Assembly: GCF_040222815.1 (NCBI RefSeq)
Contig: NZ_JAVKCH010000015.1
Span: 62,001-126,000 of the forward strand
Source: Imperialibacter sp040222815
GTDB lineage: Bacteria > Bacteroidota > Bacteroidia > Cytophagales > Cyclobacteriaceae
Length of the DNA: 64,000 nt
Direction of reading: 5' to 3'
Shown here: one piece after another, positions 38,027 to 46,483 of the stretch
How positions within the stretch are numbered: position 1 is the stretch's first letter
How the letters are laid out: every line of letters starts with the position of its first letter
Notes under the pieces: generated by a model
What the model was told of the DNA's origin: nothing
Database searches by the model: none
Seen by the model: the letters and a program-made list of their open reading frames with translations, nothing else
Translations under genes and position numbers: made by a program

Positions 38027-38509
38027 ATGAAAAGGCTGCTGTTTATCACCCTGGTATTTTTTACATCTGTTGCTCCCGCATTTGCTCAAAATAGTCCTTT
38101 GCTAACCTTTGAAGAGCTTTTGGAAACCTTTAAGAGAGGATATGACGTGAAAGGCACTTTCTACTATGCCAAATGCGACTTTTATGTGGATGAAAAGAAA
38201 GTCGAAAATGCACCCGACATAGTGGGAGGAATGAACATAGACTTTTTTGAGTACTTCGGCAGGAATGCTGCGAGGAATAGCAAAGCGTTCATCACTTTTT
38301 CTGAGAACAAAATGATTGACAATCCAGTTGGCAGCGGCTATTTATACAACTACTTGAAGGTTAGAATTTATGAAGATGGAAATGTTTCCATCGATGTCAG
38401 GCATGTAGATCCACGAACGCTCGAAAACAAAAAACAGGAACGATTTGAAACAAAGCTCTATGACGGAAACTTAAAAACAGCCGGCGCCTATTTTTTCGTC
38501 TCTCACTAA
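38027..38509 (+). CDS. Secreted VirK-family protein
   Basis: The 160-residue protein begins with the signal peptide MKRLLFITLVFFTSVAPAFA. The mature part matches the VirK pattern I know from proteobacteria: YAKCDFYVDEKK, APDIVGGMNIDFFEYF, KAFITFSENKMI, GYLYNYLKVRIYEDGNVSIDVRHVDP and a final ERFETKLYDG. VirK proteins are periplasmic and best known from plant- and animal-associated bacteria; the biochemical role is not settled. It stands alone, and its stop overlaps the convergent oxygenase gene by four bases. Confidence 0.75.
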   Translation: MKRLLFITLVFFTSVAPAFAQNSPLLTFEELLETFKRGYDVKGTFYYAKCDFYVDEKKVENAPDIVGGMNIDFFEYFGRNAARNSKAFITFSENKMIDNPVGSGYLYNYLKVRIYEDGNVSIDVRHVDPRTLENKKQERFETKLYDGNLKTAGAYFFVSH

Positions 38510-39144
38510 AACGGCACATCGAGTAGCTGATCACGCAGCCATCCGGTCAGGCTTTTTCTTTCTTTTGCTGTGGGCAATACTTCGTGTTCCAGTAAATCAC
38601 TTCTGAAACAAACCATTCTGCCTGCCACTGGCAGCACGTCTATTGCCTGCTCATCGGCTCCGACAGGTTTGTACATCCGCAATTGTCCGCCGTCCGCCTC
38701 ACTCCAATCGAAGTTTAGATAACAAATGACGCTCAGCTTCCGGTGGTCGTCCTGCTTGAACTGATCCAAATGCCGTTTGTAAAAAGTGCCAACGGGGTAA
38801 AGCGTGTAATGAAACTCAAAATCTTTCAGACTTAGAAAACACGTTCTGTTGATAAACCGCATCAGCTCCCGCATCCTATCCAAATACACCTGGGTGGGGT
38901 CCTTCGCTTTCTCAGGCTCTATCCACCTGATCAAGTCTCCCCGCTGCGATCTGTCAACCTGATGATTTTCAGCCTGCCCTATGCCAGCTCTCTTTAAATC
39001 ACCAGCTTCCTGATAGTCATCCAAAACGCTCAAGATGTCCTTTACCTCCTCATCGCTGAGAAAGGACTCGATGATGCCGTATCCATTTTCAGAAAGATCA
39101 TCGGCAAGTTGATTGAAGCGGGTCTCGATGTTTTGTGTCGTCAT
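38506..39144 (-). CDS. 2-oxoglutarate/Fe(II)-dependent oxygenase (prolyl-hydroxylase-like)
   Basis: From ATG 39142-39144 it has 212 residues; a longer ORF to 39192 adds 16 residues of poor character. The double-stranded beta-helix core shows the iron ligands HLD in FYKRHLDQF and a distal His in LLEHEVLPT, then the 2-oxoglutarate-binding Arg in RKSLTGWLR. GGQLRMYKP marks the central strand. The family hydroxylates proline or other residues, or small molecules. A conserved N-terminal EDDGYGII-like helix (SENGYGIIESFLS) is present. Substrate unknown; convergent with the VirK-family gene. Confidence 0.88.
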   Translation of the reverse strand: MTTQNIETRFNQLADDLSENGYGIIESFLSDEEVKDILSVLDDYQEAGDLKRAGIGQAENHQVDRSQRGDLIRWIEPEKAKDPTQVYLDRMRELMRFINRTCFLSLKDFEFHYTLYPVGTFYKRHLDQFKQDDHRKLSVICYLNFDWSEADGGQLRMYKPVGADEQAIDVLPVAGRMVCFRSDLLEHEVLPTAKERKSLTGWLRDQLLDVPF

Positions 39145-39598
39145 GTTAAAATCAGGTGCGCAAAAGTAACTCAATAAGCAATAATTCCGCAATCCGGCCC
39201 TCTACGGCTTGCGTATTATTTGAAAGTTTCTGGTTCAGGTAATAAAAGGTGGAAATAAATGAGCAAAAACAAATCATATCCCTCGTTTGAAGCAGCTGAA
39301 GCAGTTTTATGCGCTCCATGGGGTCACAAATGATGTAATGTTTTCAGTGTAAAGTTGTCGTTTTCGCAAAATCCTGAATACTGGTTTTCAATGCCACATG
39401 CATTTTTGTGCTTCGAAATGAGCGGATTTTAAAAATGGAAATCCGCCTGGTACATTTGATCATGGTTAACGAAAAAAACTATCTGGTCATCAACGAATCG
39501 CAGCCCAAAAATGGCTCCCTGGTGATGACATTGTTTAAGAGCTTTCTACACCATTGCATTTTCACGACTACAATAAATAACATTATAACACAACCGCT
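39145..39598. other. Intergenic region before a small secreted-protein gene
   Basis: 454 bases. A 64-residue plus-strand ORF (39408-39602) runs into the next start and has no signal or motif. The last 60 bases are AT-rich and probably hold the promoter of the following gene. Confidence 0.45.
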
Positions 39599-40057
39599 AT
39601 GAAAAAAGTACTGATAATCATTTGCCTTGTTGCCTTCAATGGCATTCTTATGGCCCAAAGCACTGTAAGTGACCACTCGAAGGTTGATGCTCTTTTCGAA
39701 AAAAGAACTGCCCTTTTGGAAAACGGCGAAAGCACAAGAGTGATAGACCATGAGCTAGCCAAACTTGGTGTACGTTTCCCTGCCAAATTGAATGTGAGCT
39801 ACTCTGGCGACAAAGTCAATATAGCCTTCCCCTTGCTTGAAAACTCCAATGCTGCCTACATGGAGCAAAAGATTGTGCGGATAAAAGCAAAAATGCCAGA
39901 ACTGGAAGTACTGGGGATAGAGGCTTCCTACTGTTTTGCCACATTCAAGAAAGATGCTTCAGAAAAACAATTAACAGAGCTTTTGTCGGAATTTCTTTAC
40001 GACGGATACTATGTGAGCGCCCACTCAAGAGTTCAGGTTGGCGTTTTGATGGACTAA
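39599..40057 (+). CDS. Small secreted protein of unknown function
   Basis: The 152-residue protein has a signal peptide (MKKVLIIICLVAFNGILMAQ), a helical segment (KVDALFEKRTALLENG), and a C-terminal half with a beta-alpha-beta feel (ELEVLGIEASYCFATFKKD ... LSEFLYDGYYVSAHSRVQ) that could be a small ferredoxin-like fold. I do not recognise the family. It has its own terminator at 40084-40107 and no operon partners. Confidence 0.65.
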   Translation: MKKVLIIICLVAFNGILMAQSTVSDHSKVDALFEKRTALLENGESTRVIDHELAKLGVRFPAKLNVSYSGDKVNIAFPLLENSNAAYMEQKIVRIKAKMPELEVLGIEASYCFATFKKDASEKQLTELLSEFLYDGYYVSAHSRVQVGVLMD

Positions 40058-40083
40058 TTGACAATTATAACTACCAGCTATGG

Positions 40084-40110
40084 AAACCGGGGTTTACGCT
40101 CCGGTTTTTC
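40084..40110 (+). terminator. Intrinsic terminator
   Basis: Arms AAACCGG (40084-40090) and CCGGTTT (40101-40107) with a ten-base loop and following T run, 26 bases after the small secreted-protein gene. Confidence 0.75.
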
Positions 40111-40248
40111 TTGTTTATACCCCACACTTTCTTCCTCCTTTCTCCGGCAAAATTGCCACGAGTCAGAATATTGATCGCAGCGTTTTTAATACATTTCCGC
40201 ATGTGCTACTTTTGCAGTTCAAGCAATTAACCTGTAATAAGATATAAG

Positions 40249-41454
40249 ATGGGAAAAGTACTCATTATTGGTGCCGGCGGAGTCGGTCGAGTGGTGGCTT
40301 ACAAATGCGCCAAAAATTCAAGTGTGTTTACTGAAATCATGCTCGCCAGCAGAACCAAGTCCAAGTGTGATGACATTGCCGCTGACATAAAAAAAGACGT
40401 GGGTATAAGCATACAAACTGCTAAAGTAGATGCCGACGTGGTGCCTGAGCTGGTGAAGCTAATCAATAGTTTCGGCCCTGATATTGTCATCAATGTGGCG
40501 CTTCCTTATCAGGATCTTACTATCATGGATGCTTGTTTGGAAACCAAAGTAAACTACCTCGACACAGCAAACTACGAGCCTAAGGAAGAAGCCAAGTTTG
40601 AGTATAGCTGGCAATGGGCGTATCAGGAAAAATTCAAAGCTGCCGGGCTAACAGCTGTACTAGGTTGTGGGTTCGATCCTGGCGCTACAGGTGTTTTCAC
40701 TTCCTACGCCGCCAAGCATTATTTTGATGAAATTCACTACCTCGATATTGTTGATTGTAACGCCGGAGACCACGGAAAGGCTTTTGCAACCAACTTCAAT
40801 CCTGAAATAAACATTCGGGAAGTAACGCAGGAAGGAAAGTTCTTTGAAGATGGCAAGTGGAAAATAACAAAACCGCATGAAATAGGGAAGGATATCAACT
40901 ATCCGAACATCGGGCCGATGAAGTCTTACCTGATTTACCATGAGGAGCTCGAGTCGCTGGTGAAAAACTTTCCCACGATGAAAAGAGCCCGCTTCTGGAT
41001 GACCTTCAGCGACAACTACCTGACTCACCTCAGAGTGATTCTGAACATAGGCATGGGCAGCATTGAGCCAATCAACTACAACGGAATGGAAATCGTGCCC
41101 CTTCAGTTTTTAAAAGCCGTATTGCCTGATCCTGGGGATCTTGGAGAAAACTACAAAGGCGAGACATCTATTGGTTGCAGGGTGCGTGGCATAAAAAATG
41201 GTGCTGAGAAGACCTATTACGTGTACAATAACTGCAAACACCCCGATGCCTACCGTGAAACCAAGGCACAGGGCGTTTCCTTCACCACCGGCGTACCGGC
41301 TATGATTGGAGCCAAGCTTGTGCTTGAAGGCAAGTGGGGCGGCGCTGGTGTGTTCAACGTGGAGCAGTTCAACCCTGATCCCTTCATGGAAGAAATGAAC
41401 AAGCAGGGCTTACCATGGCATGAGCTGCATGATGTGGATCTTGAAATGGACTAA
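40249..41454 (+). CDS. Carboxynorspermidine synthase (saccharopine dehydrogenase-like)
   Basis: The 401-residue cytosolic enzyme starts with a Rossmann motif VLIIGAGGVGRVVAYKC and carries the family segments YLDTANYEPKEEA, LGCGFDPGATGVF and SYLIYHEELESL. It couples aspartate semialdehyde with putrescine or diaminopropane, using NADPH, to give carboxyspermidine or carboxynorspermidine. The next gene encodes the matching decarboxylase, which supports this choice over lysine-degrading saccharopine dehydrogenase. Length is normal for the family. A hairpin lies between the two genes. Confidence 0.92.
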   Translation: MGKVLIIGAGGVGRVVAYKCAKNSSVFTEIMLASRTKSKCDDIAADIKKDVGISIQTAKVDADVVPELVKLINSFGPDIVINVALPYQDLTIMDACLETKVNYLDTANYEPKEEAKFEYSWQWAYQEKFKAAGLTAVLGCGFDPGATGVFTSYAAKHYFDEIHYLDIVDCNAGDHGKAFATNFNPEINIREVTQEGKFFEDGKWKITKPHEIGKDINYPNIGPMKSYLIYHEELESLVKNFPTMKRARFWMTFSDNYLTHLRVILNIGMGSIEPINYNGMEIVPLQFLKAVLPDPGDLGENYKGETSIGCRVRGIKNGAEKTYYVYNNCKHPDAYRETKAQGVSFTTGVPAMIGAKLVLEGKWGGAGVFNVEQFNPDPFMEEMNKQGLPWHELHDVDLEMD

Positions 41455-41477
41455 GCTTTAGCTTTATTAAAAGATAA

Positions 41478-41505
41478 AAGGGGCAAGGCACAAGGCTTGC
41501 CCTTT
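41478..41505 (+). terminator. Hairpin between the two polyamine genes
   Basis: GGGCAAG (41481-41487) pairs with CTTGCCC (41496-41502), extended by A-U and G-U pairs. Only a broken T run (TTTACTGTTTT) follows, so it may be leaky and lower expression of the second gene. Confidence 0.55.
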
Positions 41506-41529
41506 ACTGTTTTACACGACCAAGTGACC

Positions 41530-42669
41530 ATGATTGACTACTCAAAAATACCTTCACCCTGCTATCTGCTGGAAGAGTCGCTGCTCCGCAGAAACCTTGA
41601 GCTAATGAACGACGTGCAGGAGCGGGCCGGTATCAGCATCATTCTGGCCTTCAAAGGCTTTGCCATGTGGAGCGCTTTTCCTTTGGTAAGGCAATACTTG
41701 AAAGGAGCCACTGCAAGTTCGCTCTCTGAGGCCAGGCTTTGCTTTGAGGAGATGAAGACAAAGTCGCACACATATGCTGTAGCCTACCGTGATCAGGAAT
41801 TTGACGAAATCATGAAGATGAGTAGTCACATTACTTTCAATTCGCTGAGCCAGTATGAACGATTCAAAGACAAAGTTGTAGCCTATCCTGAAAAGATTTC
41901 ATGCGGGATTCGGGTCAACCCAGAGTACTCAGAGGTAACAACCGATTTGTACAATCCGTCGTCGCCTACTTCCCGCCTGGGCATGACCGCTGCGCACTTT
42001 GGCGACAAGCTGCCAGAAGGCATTGAGGGGCTACATTTCCATGTCTTGTGCGAATCCACCTCGTTCACGCTTGAAAATACACTTACGGCATTCGAAGAGA
42101 AGTTTGGTCACCTGATTCCCCAGGTAAAATGGGTGAATATGGGGGGCGGGCACCTGATGACCAAAAAAGGATATGATACTGCCCACCTCGTTTCTATTCT
42201 GAAAGCCTTCAGAGAAAAATGGGGAGTAGAAGTCATCCTGGAGCCTGGCAGTGCCGTGGCCTGGGAAACCGGCGACCTGGTATCTACTGTTCTCGATGTA
42301 GTAGAAAACTCCGGTGTAAAAACAGCCATCCTGGACGCTTCTTTTACCTGCCACATGCCCGATTGCCTGGAAATGCCCTACAAGCCAAGAATCAGAGGAG
42401 CCAAAATGGATCCGGAAAAAGGCAAACCCACCTACCGCATGGGAGGCATGAGCTGCCTGGCCGGCGATTATATGAGCGAATACTCTTTCGAAAAAGAACT
42501 AGCGCCTGGCGATCTGATCGTTTTCGAGGACATGATCCACTACACGATGGTGAAAACTACCACCTTTAATGGTGTGCCCCACCCGTCTATTGGTATTTGG
42601 AAAGAAGATAATTCGTTCCAACTCGTAAGAGAGTTTGGTTATGAGGACTACAAGAATCGTCTATCTTGA
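41530..42669 (+). CDS. nspC: Carboxynorspermidine decarboxylase
   Basis: From ATG 41530 it has 379 residues; an ORF start at 41497 adds 11 residues overlapping the hairpin. The PLP-dependent fold-III decarboxylase shows the Lys of ILAFKGFAMW (Schiff base), HFHVLCES, the glycine-rich VNMGGGH that holds the phosphate, EPGSAVAW and the specificity Cys region SFTCHMPDCLEMP. It removes CO2 from carboxyspermidine or carboxynorspermidine, the last step of this polyamine pathway, used by Bacteroidota in place of S-adenosylmethionine decarboxylase. The 3' end overlaps the convergent peptidase gene by nine bases. Confidence 0.95.
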   Translation: MIDYSKIPSPCYLLEESLLRRNLELMNDVQERAGISIILAFKGFAMWSAFPLVRQYLKGATASSLSEARLCFEEMKTKSHTYAVAYRDQEFDEIMKMSSHITFNSLSQYERFKDKVVAYPEKISCGIRVNPEYSEVTTDLYNPSSPTSRLGMTAAHFGDKLPEGIEGLHFHVLCESTSFTLENTLTAFEEKFGHLIPQVKWVNMGGGHLMTKKGYDTAHLVSILKAFREKWGVEVILEPGSAVAWETGDLVSTVLDVVENSGVKTAILDASFTCHMPDCLEMPYKPRIRGAKMDPEKGKPTYRMGGMSCLAGDYMSEYSFEKELAPGDLIVFEDMIHYTMVKTTTFNGVPHPSIGIWKEDNSFQLVREFGYEDYKNRLS

Positions 42670-44052
42670 TTCAATCCTCATTTCGTCATTAATACCCACT
42701 TCAGCCAACACAATCAGCAGCGCTCTTTTGATTCCCAGCACGCCGTCCTTGTTGATGAAATATTCATCAAGGGAGTGAGCGTTTCTACCCATGCCTCCGC
42801 CGCCAATCGTGATGGCGGGTATTCCTTTTGAAATCGGAATATTGGAATCGGTGCTGCCTCTCCTTAAGGTCGGCCTGCCGCCTACAAACTGTGTGGCAGC
42901 TATACCCCTTTGGACGATGGCCATGCTTTCGGGGTGCTCTCCAGAAGGGCGGTCGCCGATCATCTCGATTTTGACTGTCAAATCGGGCCCATGCCTTTTG
43001 AGTTTATTCTGATCTGCCAATGCCTTGCGAACCGCCTGCTGCAGAATGGTATCTACCTTAACAAGGCTTTCAGGGCTCTCGGAACGCATGTCCACCTCCA
43101 TGATGGATTCAAATGGAATAGAATTGACCGACGTGCCACCCGAGATAACGCCTACGTTGTAGTTTGTCTTTGGCCCACCACGGGTAAACTTGTCAGCTTC
43201 ATCCGTAAAATAGGTAATGGCTCTACCCAGTGCATGGTGAGGATTGCCCAAACCAAAGGCACCCCACGAATGTCCTCCGGGGCCCTCAAATGTAATCCGG
43301 TACCGGTGCGACCCAAGGGCCTGGTTAGTAACCGATTCATGGCCACTGCCGTCCACAGAGATAAAGGCGTCAATCTTAGGCCCGTTAGGCCCAAAAAGAT
43401 ACTTGGCTCCACGCAAATCGCCCTGCCCCTCTTCTCCTACATTGCCAATAAACAAAATATCATTTTCTGGCTGAATGCCTGCTTTTCGAATGGCCTTCAT
43501 AATGGTGATAAGGATGGCTAGCCCCCTGGTGTCATCCGAAATACCCGGAGCCTTTAGTGTATCGCCCGATTGCTGCACCCGGGTATCGGTGCCTTCCGGG
43601 AAAACCGTGTCGAGGTGAGCACAAAACGCCAGCACCTTCCCTCTTTTTGTTCCTTTTACCAAGCCGAATGCATTCCACACTTCATCCTGCCAAACTGAAT
43701 CGGCACCCGCTTCTTTCAGCAGCGACAAATATTTATCGCTTCGGTTCTTTTCTTTGTAAGGAGGCGCTTCAATCTCGGTAAGAGTGATAAGTGTTTTGAT
43801 GGTTTGCTCGTCATAGTCTTCAATGAACTGGAAGGCCTCTTTTACCTGCGGGTGGGCCGACAGTGCATCGATTTCGGCTTTGAATGTATCTTCAAGTTTC
43901 GGAGCTGTCATGGCTACTGGTGCTCTGCCAGCGGCTGTGCTGTCTTGCTTATTTTCGCTGGTATCCGTTGTTTTGTCGCCGCAACCGGCCAGCAAGGCAA
44001 GTGAAAAAGCAGAAAATATAAGTCTGGAGGGAAATTTTATAGTCATATTCAC
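42661..44052 (-). CDS. Lipoprotein M20-family metallopeptidase (PepT-like)
   Basis: The 463-residue protein has a lipobox LLAGC (Cys24), unusual among mostly cytosolic M20 enzymes. The two-metal site is visible: CAHLDTVFP, SDDTRGLA and NVGEEGQGDL (Glu-Glu), then SVDGSGHESV, and the dimerisation domain near PGGHSWGAFG. The final His is in GGGMGRNAHSLDEY. It should cleave di- or tripeptides in the periplasm or at the membrane. It is convergent with nspC (9-base overlap) and divergent from the LOG-family gene. Confidence 0.92.
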   Translation of the reverse strand: MNMTIKFPSRLIFSAFSLALLAGCGDKTTDTSENKQDSTAAGRAPVAMTAPKLEDTFKAEIDALSAHPQVKEAFQFIEDYDEQTIKTLITLTEIEAPPYKEKNRSDKYLSLLKEAGADSVWQDEVWNAFGLVKGTKRGKVLAFCAHLDTVFPEGTDTRVQQSGDTLKAPGISDDTRGLAILITIMKAIRKAGIQPENDILFIGNVGEEGQGDLRGAKYLFGPNGPKIDAFISVDGSGHESVTNQALGSHRYRITFEGPGGHSWGAFGLGNPHHALGRAITYFTDEADKFTRGGPKTNYNVGVISGGTSVNSIPFESIMEVDMRSESPESLVKVDTILQQAVRKALADQNKLKRHGPDLTVKIEMIGDRPSGEHPESMAIVQRGIAATQFVGGRPTLRRGSTDSNIPISKGIPAITIGGGGMGRNAHSLDEYFINKDGVLGIKRALLIVLAEVGINDEMRIESR

Positions 44053-44132
44053 GGTTGAGTGTATGGGCTAATGACGGAGAATTTAAAAATAGAGCCAATA
44101 CAATTGTGATTGAAGGCGATTTTATTTGATCA

Positions 44133-44879
44133 ATGATGGAGAACAACACCGATACTAATAACCATAACGAAAAGAAGTTTTTAGAGGGGCCCGGTACCCG
44201 ATGGCGGGAATTTAAGTATATCGTAAAAGTGGCACTTGAGTTTATTCGTGGATTCAGGGCGTTGCACTTTACAGGGCCATGCATCACAGTTTTTGGCTCT
44301 GCCAGGTTTGAGGAGGATCACCCCGCCTACAAGGCCGCACAGGAGCTCGGCCAGCAATTGGCCCTGGCAGGATTTACGGTGATGACGGGAGGTGGCCCGG
44401 GCATTATGGAGGCCGCACCCAGGGGCGCTAAAGAAGTTGGTGGTAAAACGATTGGCTGCAATATTGTGCTCCCACACGAGCAGCACGCCAATCCGTACCT
44501 GGACATTGTAGTCAACTTCAACTACTTCTTTGTGCGAAAGGTGCTTTTGCTAAAGTACTCCTACGGGTTTGTGGTGATGCCGGGCGGTGCAGGCACCATG
44601 GATGAGCTTTTTGAAACGTTGACGCTGATACAAACTGGAAAAATTAAGGGATTTCCGCTGGTGTTGTTTGGCAAAGACTATTGGAGCCACCTGGTTAGCC
44701 AGTTGGATCACATGGTGAAGGAAAAGACCGTATCACCCGAAGACCTGGATTTGTTCCTGGTGACTGATTCAGTGGAGGAAGCCGTTGAATATATCGAAAA
44801 AGTGTCGATAAAGAAGTTTGGACTCAAGCGGGTCATGCTCAAGCCCAGTTGGGTATTTGGAGAAAAGGTAAGTTCATAG
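44133..44879 (+). CDS. LOG-family (TIGR00730) nucleotide 5'-monophosphate phosphoribohydrolase-like protein
   Basis: The 248-residue protein has a Rossmann-like fold with GPCITVFGSARF, TGGGPGIMEAAPRGA and the catalytic motif MPGGAGTMDELFE. The family cleaves cytokinin-type or other nucleoside monophosphates to base and ribose phosphate and is often misnamed lysine decarboxylase. It starts 80 bases from the divergent M20 gene; its stop is six bases from the convergent racemase-like gene. Confidence 0.9.
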   Translation: MMENNTDTNNHNEKKFLEGPGTRWREFKYIVKVALEFIRGFRALHFTGPCITVFGSARFEEDHPAYKAAQELGQQLALAGFTVMTGGGPGIMEAAPRGAKEVGGKTIGCNIVLPHEQHANPYLDIVVNFNYFFVRKVLLLKYSYGFVVMPGGAGTMDELFETLTLIQTGKIKGFPLVLFGKDYWSHLVSQLDHMVKEKTVSPEDLDLFLVTDSVEEAVEYIEKVSIKKFGLKRVMLKPSWVFGEKVSS

Positions 44880-44884
44880 CAAGG

Positions 44885-45958
44885 TTACTCAACCACGTAT
44901 TTTTCAATGTAGTCGGAGTTGAGCACGCCCAGCACGCCCATGTACTTCATCTGAAAAGTCACTATGTCTCCCACCTGATAATTCCGGTCGGAATTCCCCA
45001 AATCAAGCACCAGCATGTCTGAGCTTGCTCCTATCACGGTAACGCCTTTTTCTTCTGGTATCATAAAATCGGGCGCAATCTCCAGCAGGCCAATATCAAC
45101 TATCGCCCTGTAAGACGTCTTACCTATGTCTTCCTTCCTAATTTCAAAAACTTCGCCCGATGGGTTCTCTGCCAGCTCGCCCTCAGGGGTTTTTGGCTTT
45201 TGTGTGAGTTCTATAATCTGTGTGTAGAGCTTGAAAACGTCCGTTTGCATGCCTTCCACTGTGCCGCCTGTGAACAAATCGGCTCCGAAATACAGCGTCT
45301 CACCAATTCTAAAGTGGTTAACTCCTTTTGGTAGCAGATTTCGTTGCAGCAAAGGAAAAGTAACAGAAGTTCCCCCTGACACCCACGGAATCTTCTTGTT
45401 GAACTTGGTTTCCACCAGCTCTTTGTACAAGCTTAGCTGAACCAGCTTATCAGGAGACGGCATCACACCGTTCAGGCAATTGAGGTTGGTGCCCAGTCCG
45501 ACAATTTCAAGGTTAGGCAGCTCAAATACCTGCTCATAAAACTCCAGCAGGTGATCGCCCACAACGCCCTCTCTCAGGTCGCCCATCTCAATCATAATAA
45601 TCACCTTGTGCACTTTACCCTGCCTCATTGCCTCTTTTGACAATAGCTGCATGGTGGCGTACTCAGTATTGAAGCTAACGTCAGCATATTTGACAATCTT
45701 CAATATGTTTTTTTTTGCTGGGGGTTTTATATAAACAGTTTGGACATCGGGATTAATGGATTTCACCACCTTCAGGTTACCTATTCTGGAGTCGTGAATC
45801 TCCCTCGTACCCAGCTTAATCAGTTCTTCTATGAAAGTTTTGTTGCCGCAGAGCAACTTGGATACAACTCCCCACTCAATATCGTTCTGTTCAAACTTCG
45901 CATTGAGGAAGTCGTAATTGTGTTTGAGCTTGGTTCTGTTGAGTGTAATATAAGCCAT
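44885..45958 (-). CDS. PLP-dependent amino-acid racemase (alanine/ornithine racemase-like)
   Basis: The 357-residue fold-III protein begins with AYITLNRTKLKHNYDFL and a Lys in VVSKLLCGN (Lys34), the expected Schiff-base position. Then come REIHDSRIGNL, MIEMGDLREGV, VGLGTNLNCLNG (phosphate region) and HFRIGETLYFG. The pattern resembles ornithine-racemase-type relatives rather than Alr (no KADAYG). It may supply a D-amino acid or epimerise a precursor. It is the last gene of the minus-strand run that starts at dps. Substrate not visible. Confidence 0.85.
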   Translation of the reverse strand: MAYITLNRTKLKHNYDFLNAKFEQNDIEWGVVSKLLCGNKTFIEELIKLGTREIHDSRIGNLKVVKSINPDVQTVYIKPPAKKNILKIVKYADVSFNTEYATMQLLSKEAMRQGKVHKVIIMIEMGDLREGVVGDHLLEFYEQVFELPNLEIVGLGTNLNCLNGVMPSPDKLVQLSLYKELVETKFNKKIPWVSGGTSVTFPLLQRNLLPKGVNHFRIGETLYFGADLFTGGTVEGMQTDVFKLYTQIIELTQKPKTPEGELAENPSGEVFEIRKEDIGKTSYRAIVDIGLLEIAPDFMIPEEKGVTVIGASSDMLVLDLGNSDRNYQVGDIVTFQMKYMGVLGVLNSDYIEKYVVE

Positions 45959-46033
45959 CTTAAAATGATAAATCCACTGAGTATAACTCAGCAGACGGGT
46001 TGGTGTTGTTCAAATTTAACTAAAATAGGAGGT

Positions 46034-46483
46034 TCAGCTTTTCACCAACCTCATTTCCAGGTATTTATTGGTAAAGCCTAGCTTCCTGTACAAGTGTACG
46101 GCAGGATTTTCCGGTTCTACATGTAAGGCAATGTTTCCGTCAGCGGAATCAATGGCCTTCTGCATGAGCTGCTTACCAATGCCTTGCCCACGGTAATCTT
46201 TGTGCATGGCAATGTATACAAGGATGTTCTCGGGTATGTAACCTTCCATGCCGGTTCGGTTTACCACCACAGTCCCAACTATCCTATCTTTCTCATTGTC
46301 GTGAGCTACCAGCGCAAATCCGCCTGGCTTCAGGTTATCGTCAAGCGCATAGTCAATGCATTTCAGAATATCCTCTTTTTCATCTCCAAATTCATCCAGG
46401 TGCTTGTGCAGAAATGCCGCAATTAGCATGCGTTGGTTCATGCCAACAGTGAGGCCAGGTGTGAGAAGTTCATAGCTTATCAT
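46034..46483 (-). CDS. GNAT-family N-acetyltransferase
   Basis: The 149-residue acetyltransferase shows the acetyl-CoA motif with YIAMHKDYRGQGIGKQLMQKAI (Q/RxxGxG) and the final ALHVEPENPAVHLYRKLGF. The acceptor is unknown. It overlaps the symporter gene by 14 bases, so it is in the same operon, and the racemase-like gene follows 75 bases later. Confidence 0.9.
   Translation of the reverse strand: MISYELLTPGLTVGMNQRMLIAAFLHKHLDEFGDEKEDILKCIDYALDDNLKPGGFALVAHDNEKDRIVGTVVVNRTGMEGYIPENILVYIAMHKDYRGQGIGKQLMQKAIDSADGNIALHVEPENPAVHLYRKLGFTNKYLEMRLVKS

Noticed and set aside
39408..39602. 64-residue plus-strand ORF
   Set aside because: It runs into the start of the next gene and has no recognisable feature.
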